Positions 33,901-38,153 of a DNA stretch of 38,153 nucleotides are shown one piece after another. The notes beneath the pieces were generated by a model that was not told the origin of the DNA, ran no database searches, and was given only the letters and a program-made list of their open reading frames with translations. Made by a program: the position numbers and the translations under genes. This stretch comes from CAZFER01 sp964517495 (GTDB lineage: Bacteria; Hinthialibacterota; Hinthialibacteria; Hinthialibacterales; Hinthialibacteraceae): the NCBI GenBank assembly GCA_964517495.1, contig CAZFER010000061.1:1-38153 (forward strand), read 5' to 3'. How positions within the stretch are numbered: the first letter of the stretch is position 1; each line of letters begins with the position of its first letter.

Positions 33901-34498
33901 GTTGAATGAACTAAACAAAATTGGGTGCCGGCTGCCTTTTGATCTTGCTGACGCAGAACGGCGCAAAGGCATGGCGCATGCCTTTATTGCCGTAAAGGGA
34001 GCGACGTTTTGTGTGGAATCATACAAAAAAAATGGTCCAGCAACCGTATTTGGATTTAATCGATACCCCGGCGGCCCAGCATTGATGCCTCCTGACCGGG
34101 ATGATGGAATGGAAAACTTAATTATTCCCACAGATCCTTATGACGAACTTATTTCCAAAGCCAGCCGCACATTAAATGTAAAACCCCTCCCTAAAGCCCA
34201 ACAATGGCATTTGGAAGAGAATGGCCCCAATCAGCTACGCGTAACTGGCACAACCCAAAAAGACGCCTTTTTATTTACCAGCGAGATCCTGTACCCCGGT
34301 TGGAAAGCCTATATTGATGGAATCGAACGTCCTATTCAACGCGTAAACTACTTTTTTAGAGGGATTCCTATTTCAAAAGGAATTCACACTGTAGAAATGG
34401 TTTACCAACCTGTCATGTTTTATACCGGATTTTGGATATCGTTTATTACCCTCGCCGGATTATTGGCTATATGGTTTACTTCGAAAGACTATTACTGA
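30974..34498 (+). CDS. YfhO-type membrane protein with two ILEI/FAM3-like domains
   Basis: YfhO-type proteins are multi-pass GT-C-like membrane proteins thought to help glycosylate cell-surface polymers. From the ATG at 30974 (1174 residues; a GTG at 30944 is also open) there is a large N-terminal block of about 12 membrane segments up to residue 490. It includes SGHLPLWDPYQFGGWPG and the NCETGFFYPPNWL loop typical of the family. A soluble region follows. Residues about 682-803 and 887-1017 are two ILEI (FAM3/PANDER-type) domains. They share the order ASINV-type strand, VLE-type strand, G-x-x-V-x-x-AIxDEA and a AxIGxKG-type strand; copy 1 has VFAAISDNA and HAIVGKKGAPIGSALE, copy 2 has VIVGAIRDEA and HAFIAVKGA. 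The YfhO C-terminal PGWKAYIDG motif and a final membrane helix end the protein. Confidence 0.85.
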   Translation: MMKFKTFFQREYIIFSLILISSILLFWWRVWIPSPADRMHFSDDILIKDYPTRLGLFRILLSGHLPLWDPYQFGGWPGLANCETGFFYPPNWLMIPFISSPVAAFQATQWIVLLHFFIAGLGMYQFTRFHGLSPYASAFAAFTFTFCGFHCAHKKHTNMLFALVWLPWIFLFAERWLRNQSVRNFIKLVFLLALAYSAGHPQASFYLTLLLGFRMMWGGEKTTYQAWIKRISIIVLLVFLAFGLTAIQWLPTLELIQQGERAGSQTAYQRSSEFSMPLYELLDVLLPDVFQFWGQVEVYYWGIVPFLLLLFYLSFFRFTGIDRFYTILGIITLLFALGEHFFVYDLSYLLIPGTAWVRAPSRWIYFTGFVVAFLAARGLDTFQRQSSGDVERHLTSFYQKSLYILGFFLVLLVLLVIKMHASSFLHAFQAMAADQPPNPQYLEEWRRLLKAIFLLIFFVGSFYFLIRLAWLQKISFYALACILISLTFIDLATHYHRIDLKEGPGGYEVDREIKKIIDSPWNFRTKVFFEGGGHRELYHGSAQDFRELDGQSPLTPRLNLDVREDTALTIPTKPNLELFKLFGVGMILSDVGNLLPVESFNQKTERLYEFKHTPVRSRLFYDWLEVENETQRQLLSIQAFPHDSLAFIVPQEEEHPVKRKADKQLFPKPFLLASCSAQSVQPNAHLIIDGIDHFERAGEGKGYYIAVADSTSGKVEKAASFNLMLSLNDPTYAEHKRMMDFVANIPEGKTVFAAISDNATNMLMPEGLAALRAIGASVDLRSRYQYAHAIVGKKGAPIGSALEIISPTEALAIQTRDHIFTHGVIADKPNYQFISSAQYTDEWIRLFDRLHHERLPARPLLDSSTDRLYFPHPIRVYSAPKGESVKDRASIIVGGQDISPNQVGYNLVVLEPQTFEVEHRESFNLLADYIATATTGFRDPPVENQRMQSLIKSVTDGHVIVGAIRDEAIDLLHPKTLNELNKIGCRLPFDLADAERRKGMAHAFIAVKGATFCVESYKKNGPATVFGFNRYPGGPALMPPDRDDGMENLIIPTDPYDELISKASRTLNVKPLPKAQQWHLEENGPNQLRVTGTTQKDAFLFTSEILYPGWKAYIDGIERPIQRVNYFFRGIPISKGIHTVEMVYQPVMFYTGFWISFITLAGLLAIWFTSKDYY

Positions 34499-34521
34499 TC
34501 AGCCATTTGAAATAACATTCC

Positions 34522-34570
34522 CCTCCCAAGATGGGGAGGAGCTTAACCTCCCCCATTTCATTGGGGAAGG
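34522..34570. repeat. Double hairpin (dispersed palindromic element, copy 2)
   Basis: Hairpin A pairs CCTCCC (34522-34527) with GGGAGG (34534-34539). Hairpin B pairs CCTCCCCCA (34547-34555) with TGGGGAAGG (34562-34570), one mismatch. It lies just after the YfhO-ILEI gene and before the convergent DUF6599 gene, so it may also help terminate both. Its C/G-run arms resemble the element at 24155-24194. Confidence 0.5.
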
Positions 34571-34594
34571 AATAGCGGGGCTGATTTGAAAAAA

Positions 34595-35554
34595 TTATTG
34601 TTTAGCTTTCTGTTTTTTCTTATTATCACCCAAGCGTTTCTTAATCGCTTCGATAAAACCTTCAGGATGTTGGGGAGGATTAACAATAACGATTGCAAAA
34701 CGCATATAAGGGAAAAAAATGAATTTCCCCTCAAATTCACTTTCTCCCCAAAAACCATGTTCCCCTAAATGACTAAGTGGTTTTAACTTACCCGCTTTTT
34801 CAAAGTGTGAAGCCAACTTTTCAATACGCTCAATCGCCTCTTTCCGCTTTTTCGCTAACGAAACATACAGGCTTCCGGAATGCTTTTTATTCCATTGGTA
34901 TTCCGCTTTGTATGCGGGCGCTAACACTTCATGACCCAAAGGTGATTTATTTAAGTATTGTTGTGTGTGGTTAATTTGTTTTTCATCTGGAAAGCGCTTT
35001 AAAAATTTCGGAAGATTCTTCCCTTTTTTTATCTTTTTGGAAATACATTGTGATAGGGATTGAAGGGTTTTTCCCGTTTCCTTTTCATTTACTCCATAAG
35101 CCTGGATTTTGATATAAAAATGGTCTTGTAGAAAATTTAAGGATATGCTATCTCCATATCCTTCCGCCCCAATCTCAAGATAATTATTATCGGGAGAACG
35201 TTCAACTGAATAAATACCAAACGCGTTTAACCGATTACCCATATCATAAATTTCCACGGTTATTTCAATATCATCTTTTTTGTACGATTGCACTAGAAGG
35301 AGTTTGAAATCATAATCATGATAAGCAGGCGCGGCACCGTTGATATACTCATAAAGATTCTCTCCATAGAATGAAGGTTCACCTTGTGGAATTAATTCAA
35401 GTTTATCAGAGCAAGGCAGCAATTCAAGCAAACGCTCCTTATCCTCTTTTATAATTTCACTATTTGGGGATGCATTTTCTACATAATCTTCCTGAGCCAA
35501 AAGAGATGTTGGCAAAATGAAAACCAAACAGAGCATCAATATACGATAGATCAT
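34595..35554 (-). CDS. Secreted DUF6599-like protein
   Basis: The ATG at 35554 follows GGAGAG by seven bases and encodes a 319-residue protein with signal peptide MIYRILMLCLVFILPTSLLA. The middle part fits DUF6599: a start LPCSDKLELIPQGEPSFYG, then LYEYINGAAPAYHDYDF and the core strand ITVEIYDMGNRLNAFGIYS followed by VERSPD. The function of the family is not known to me. The C-terminal part has a Lys-rich tail. The gene lies 108 bases after the iron-sulfur aldo/keto reductase gene, separated by a 13-bp hairpin, and could share its transcript. The longer open frame to 35653 is not used because the signal peptide fixes the start. Confidence 0.75.
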   Translation of the reverse strand: MIYRILMLCLVFILPTSLLAQEDYVENASPNSEIIKEDKERLLELLPCSDKLELIPQGEPSFYGENLYEYINGAAPAYHDYDFKLLLVQSYKKDDIEITVEIYDMGNRLNAFGIYSVERSPDNNYLEIGAEGYGDSISLNFLQDHFYIKIQAYGVNEKETGKTLQSLSQCISKKIKKGKNLPKFLKRFPDEKQINHTQQYLNKSPLGHEVLAPAYKAEYQWNKKHSGSLYVSLAKKRKEAIERIEKLASHFEKAGKLKPLSHLGEHGFWGESEFEGKFIFFPYMRFAIVIVNPPQHPEGFIEAIKKRLGDNKKKQKAKQ

Positions 35555-35612
35555 TCGCGTCTCTCCTGTTGAGCTTAATTTTGTGCTAATGAAAGTAAAA
35601 TCATATACATGA

Positions 35613-35644
35613 CCCGGGCCTTGTGAAAAACCACAAAGCCCGGG
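35613..35644 (-). terminator. GC-rich hairpin between aldo/keto reductase and DUF6599 genes
   Basis: Arms 35613-35625 (CCCGGGCCTTGTG) and 35632-35644 (CACAAAGCCCGGG) pair over 13 bases with one mismatch and a six-base loop. On the minus strand no T-run follows, so it could be an mRNA processing or partial attenuation site rather than a full terminator. Confidence 0.5.
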
Positions 35645-35662
35645 AAATATCAAGTTATGATT

Positions 35663-36838
35663 TTATGCGAACAGGCTTCTAGCGGCGTTCAGTTTGGGAA
35701 CAATCTGAATCTGATTGGGGCATGCGTTTTTACATAACCAGCAGTCCTCACATTGTTCATTCCAGCATTCTTCCTTCTTTAAGGAATGATAAGTTGTGTA
35801 CGCTGTATCCCAATCCCTCATTTGTTCATAATAATAATCCTTGCATCGTATCACTGTGGAAACACGGATGTTATTTGGGCAAGCCTTGTAGCATTCATCA
35901 CACATCATACAATTTTCGGAACGTGTGGATTGAGCGTAACGGTAAAGTGTTTGATCTTCCATGCTGGTTAAGGTTTCACGAACAGCACCAGCCCAGTCGT
36001 CAAACATATCAAACGAGCCAATTCCCTTGTTAACCGTGACCACCGCAGGATTACGCAACACTTTCTTGAGATAGGCCAGCTGGACTTCTTTTGTATTTAA
36101 TCCACCCATTGTTTTCATGGGCATAAATCCCACTTCATTCTCCACCGCTATTTTTAATTCTTCATCCAACAACTCCAAATTGGATTGCTTGAAGGTAGGC
36201 ATAATCAAACGGAACAAACCATGCTCAACACCAGCAGCCACACATCCTTTCACATCGCCGTGCGTCGTCAAACCGGCATATCGAATAATCCCCCTTTTCT
36301 TCAACGCCTCGAAACGTGCGGGAATATTCTCGTCATCGATTTCATCGGCGTCATGCCGGTTAAACATCAAGAAATCAATGTAATCCGTATTTAAGTTTTC
36401 AAATATTCCATGCTCTTTGAATTTCTTTATATCATCATCCACTGATTTGAATCGCTTGGGTAAAAAGTTGTCTTTAAGTGCGAGATACACTTTATCCCGA
36501 TGCGTTTTCATCACTTTCCCCAAATCCACCAACGAGCGTCCCCCCATATAACTTGTCGACATATGGCAGAGATTAACTCCATGCTCGATAGCATATTTGT
36601 TCACCGCCGGAACATTGACCAACCCACCCAAACTTATGACCGACAAATAAATGTCCGTTTTAGGCACCCGGCGGTAGCGCATCTTTTCGTTATAATTTTT
36701 TATCTTCTTGGGATCGATTTCACCTTTCTTATCTTCTTCTGCTGCCATTGATTGCGAACCAAAACCAGCGGCAACCGTTCCCAACACACTACCTTGCAAA
36801 AACAATCGGCGATTAACATTCAAATCTTTTTTATTCAT
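35663..36838 (-). CDS. Tat-exported aldo/keto reductase with C-terminal ferredoxin-type domain
   Basis: The 391-residue protein begins with a Tat signal (NVNRRLFLQGSVLG, with RR at 10-11). Residues about 50-300 form an aldo/keto reductase TIM barrel: SVISLGGL, GRSLVDLGKVMK, DKVYLALK (Lys122) and DYIDFLMF. The catalytic Tyr97 and Lys122 appear to be in place, but the usual Asp of FDTAxxY is His92 (CHMSTSY). The C-terminus has two cysteine clusters: Cys310, 313, 316, 320 (CMMCDECYKACP) and Cys358, 363, 366, 369, 373, likely 4Fe-4S. GGAGGAG precedes the ATG at 36838. Export of an iron-sulfur AKR via Tat fits candidate-phylum oxidoreductases; the substrate is unknown. Confidence 0.88.
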   Translation of the reverse strand: MNKKDLNVNRRLFLQGSVLGTVAAGFGSQSMAAEEDKKGEIDPKKIKNYNEKMRYRRVPKTDIYLSVISLGGLVNVPAVNKYAIEHGVNLCHMSTSYMGGRSLVDLGKVMKTHRDKVYLALKDNFLPKRFKSVDDDIKKFKEHGIFENLNTDYIDFLMFNRHDADEIDDENIPARFEALKKRGIIRYAGLTTHGDVKGCVAAGVEHGLFRLIMPTFKQSNLELLDEELKIAVENEVGFMPMKTMGGLNTKEVQLAYLKKVLRNPAVVTVNKGIGSFDMFDDWAGAVRETLTSMEDQTLYRYAQSTRSENCMMCDECYKACPNNIRVSTVIRCKDYYYEQMRDWDTAYTTYHSLKKEECWNEQCEDCWLCKNACPNQIQIVPKLNAARSLFA

Positions 36839-37446
36839 TATGACTCCTCCAAAATGATGTTATTTATCTTTTTTCATAAAATATTCGTCTATCTATTCAG
36901 GATGTAAGTTCCTTCACTCACCAAATCCTAATGTCACGAATATATTAGCATGGAAGAAATTGATTGAAATAGGGAAAAATGAAAGAAATAATCATACAAA
37001 TATGATAAATTTTATCAACTTACATTGAGGTTAACATGACACTCTCTTCAATAAATGTTAAAAAAACAAACACACAAACTTAATACCAGGGAAGGCGACG
37101 CTCCCGCGGAGCCGTTTTGAAACACTGAAATTGTAAAATGGATCATGTCGTTTGACCCATCGAAAAGATCGTTAGATCCATGTTAAGTGCAGGAATAGAC
37201 ATATGTGTCTGATGTGTCAGCCCTGAAATAGGAGAAAAAACAATCTCCAAACATTGTAGATATCAAATGGGAGAGGTGTATCTGTATATAAACAAAAGGG
37301 CTAACACAGAGGATTTTACTTTCTGCTCTCTTTTCTCTACGTGCCAGAATAGACCTTTATAATCAAAATGCTTCGCTTAATATGGCAATGTATTGATTCA
37401 ACTGTTACTATTCAAAGTAGATATAACAACCAAAGGATAGTTACTC
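36839..37446. other. 608-base intergenic region with a repeat, no gene recognised
   Basis: This spacer separates the aldo/keto reductase (minus) from the GcvR-like gene (plus). It is AT-rich near both ends. It contains a copy of the dispersed repeat (37089-37117), an inverted repeat ATGGATC/GATCCAT at 37138-37144 and 37175-37181, and a small AGACA/TGTCT hairpin near 37197-37210. I see no tRNA, riboswitch or coding region with a ribosome site. It may hold both promoters and possibly a small RNA, which I cannot show. Confidence 0.5.
37089..37117 (+). repeat. Dispersed repeat, copy A
   Basis: A 29-base stretch with the core GCGGAGCCGTTT matches 25 of 29 positions to the stretch at 38105-38133. 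It contains a small palindrome GCTCC-CGC-GGAGC. The repeat sits in a non-coding spacer. Confidence 0.6.
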
Positions 37447-37980
37447 ATGAGCAAAAATCTTGTCATCACCATAACCGGCCCGGATCGTGTTGGGATTGTT
37501 GAAGATGTAACGAGCAAACTACTTCATCACGGTGGGAATGTTGGAACGAGCCGAATGGCCCGATTGGGGGGGATTTTTTCTATTATCATGATGGTTTCTC
37601 TGCCCGAAGACCGTTACGATGATTTTATGGCGGCCTCCAAGAATCTTTTGGATGACGATTATTCCATTACAGTCAATCCAACTGAAATTAGTGAACGAAA
37701 AGAATATACGGGCTGGATACCATACCAAATCAAATTGAATGGAGCCGATCATGAGGGAATTATTCATCAAGTCGCTCAATGCCTGGTCCAACATTCCATT
37801 AATATCGAATCACTGGATACCGATAGCGTGAGTGCCCCGGTGAGTGGAACACAAATCTTCACCATGAACGCCATGGTTTTGGTTCCACCAAATTTGACGC
37901 TTCATTCCCTCCAAAATGAGATGGAATCACTTGAACGCGATTTAAATGTGGATATTGAAGTGTCTCCATTTGTGGGGTAA
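37447..37980 (+). CDS. Double-ACT-domain regulator, GcvR-like
   Basis: GcvR-type proteins have two ACT domains that sense glycine or other amino acids and control the glycine-cleavage system by binding a partner regulator. The 177-residue protein shows ACT 1 at residues 4-80, starting VITITGPDRVGIVEDVTSKL and including GGNVGTSRMARLGGIFSI, and ACT 2 at residues 92-175, with LNGADHEGIIHQVAQCLVQH. The order of the two domains and the first GPDRVGIV match the family. The ATG at 37447 has AGGA nine bases upstream. No glycine-cleavage gene is in the window, so the regulated pathway is unknown. Confidence 0.85.
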   Translation: MSKNLVITITGPDRVGIVEDVTSKLLHHGGNVGTSRMARLGGIFSIIMMVSLPEDRYDDFMAASKNLLDDDYSITVNPTEISERKEYTGWIPYQIKLNGADHEGIIHQVAQCLVQHSINIESLDTDSVSAPVSGTQIFTMNAMVLVPPNLTLHSLQNEMESLERDLNVDIEVSPFVG

Positions 37981-38024
37981 ATATTGATTGCTGAGAAGAA
38001 TAAAGAGATTATCTCAAAACTTGG

Positions 38025-38052
38025 TTGACACATAGGTCAATCCCTATATGTT
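38025..38052 (+). promoter_or_regulatory. Candidate promoter with overlapping inverted repeat
   Basis: TTGACA (38025-38030) is followed after 16 bases by TATGTT (38047-38052), a weak -10. TTGAC and GTCAA (38025-38029 and 38036-38040) also form a five-base inverted repeat, so it could be an operator. It would serve a gene beyond the window. Confidence 0.3.
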
Positions 38053-38104
38053 GTAGAGGCGAACCCAATGTCATTAAGTTAAGATCAAGTTGGATCGTTG
38101 AATA

Positions 38105-38153
38105 GGGAGGGCGAGGCTTCCGCCGAGCCGTTTCCACGTATAACGGCTCGGCG
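38105..38153 (+). repeat. Dispersed repeat, copy B, with a 12-bp perfect inverted repeat
   Basis: Bases 38105-38133 match copy A (37089-37117) at 25 of 29 positions. Within it, CGCCGAGCCGTT (38121-38132) pairs perfectly with AACGGCTCGGCG (38142-38153), with a nine-base loop. The window ends at the last base of the second arm, so the element may continue. Confidence 0.6.

Noticed and set aside
36839..37446. Glycine riboswitch upstream of the GcvR-like gene
   Set aside because: No tandem glycine-aptamer core was found; the GC-rich stretch there is the dispersed repeat.
1..38153. CRISPR array, tRNA or rRNA genes
   Set aside because: No regularly spaced direct repeats, no cloverleaf with a CCA end and no rRNA-like stretch was recognised on reading the sequence.

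Overview
The window looks like a chromosomal segment of an uncultivated, Gram-negative-type bacterium with a saprophytic, glycan-degrading lifestyle. Evidence seen: Tat- or Sec-exported sulfatases, DUF1080 (3-keto-glycoside hydrolase-like) proteins, a TRAP transporter, hopanoid/squalene genes hpnC-hpnD-hpnE, HslUV, MutS2, and a FliW-CsrA pair. This mix, together with large secreted multidomain proteins and many small toxin-antitoxin-like genes, recalls PVC-related or candidate-phylum genomes (Poribacteria-, Sumerlaeota- or Hinthialibacterota-like). No rRNA or tRNA is visible, so phylum placement is inference only.

Layout. (1) 1-2104: a decayed BrnT-like toxin remnant, then a minus-strand set reading ABC-ATPase > fliW > csrA; the csrA leader carries a hairpin with GGA in its loop. 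(2) 2361-5695: a coiled-coil protein, a HAD-like protein, a cupin, and a TRAP substrate-binding lipoprotein (dctP). (3) 5761-9035, minus strand: an accessory block with a hicBA pair, a broken hicA-like gene, a DUF1080 protein, a HicB-like/nucleotidyltransferase/small-protein cassette and a PRiA4b ORF3-like (IS1096 passenger type) gene. (4) 9203-12469: a 1088-residue secreted beta-sandwich protein with a tandem duplication. (5) 12865-14792: the TRAP permease genes dctQ and dctM, 7 kb from dctP. (6) 14900-18868: two sulfatases flanking a second DUF1080 protein. (7) 18889-22075, minus: hpnC > hpnD > hpnE, running with an ATGA overlap into the second sulfatase, preceded by a perfect 9-bp inverted repeat. 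(8) 22228-25712: a single-pass membrane protein, a C45-type acyltransferase/peptidase and a beta-helix protein. (9) 25893-30773: a Cys-rich small protein, mutS2, hslV and hslU, closed by a strong intrinsic terminator. (10) 30974-38153: a YfhO-type membrane protein carrying two ILEI/FAM3-like domains, a DUF6599-like protein, a Tat-exported aldo/keto reductase with two ferredoxin-type cysteine clusters, a GcvR-like double-ACT regulator and dispersed palindromic repeats.

How the genes may work together: the sulfatases, DUF1080 proteins, carbohydrate-binding protein and beta-helix protein could attack sulfated or oxidised glycans outside the cytoplasm, and the TRAP system plus cupin could import and sense an acidic product. 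HpnCDE makes squalene for hopanoids, but no cyclase is in the window. CsrA-FliW would be a post-transcriptional switch; no flagellar structural gene is present here.

The most unusual items are the ILEI-domain YfhO protein, the HicB-nucleotidyltransferase-small protein cassette, the csrA leader hairpin, the operator-like repeat before hpnC, the atypical aldo/keto reductase and the dispersed palindromes.
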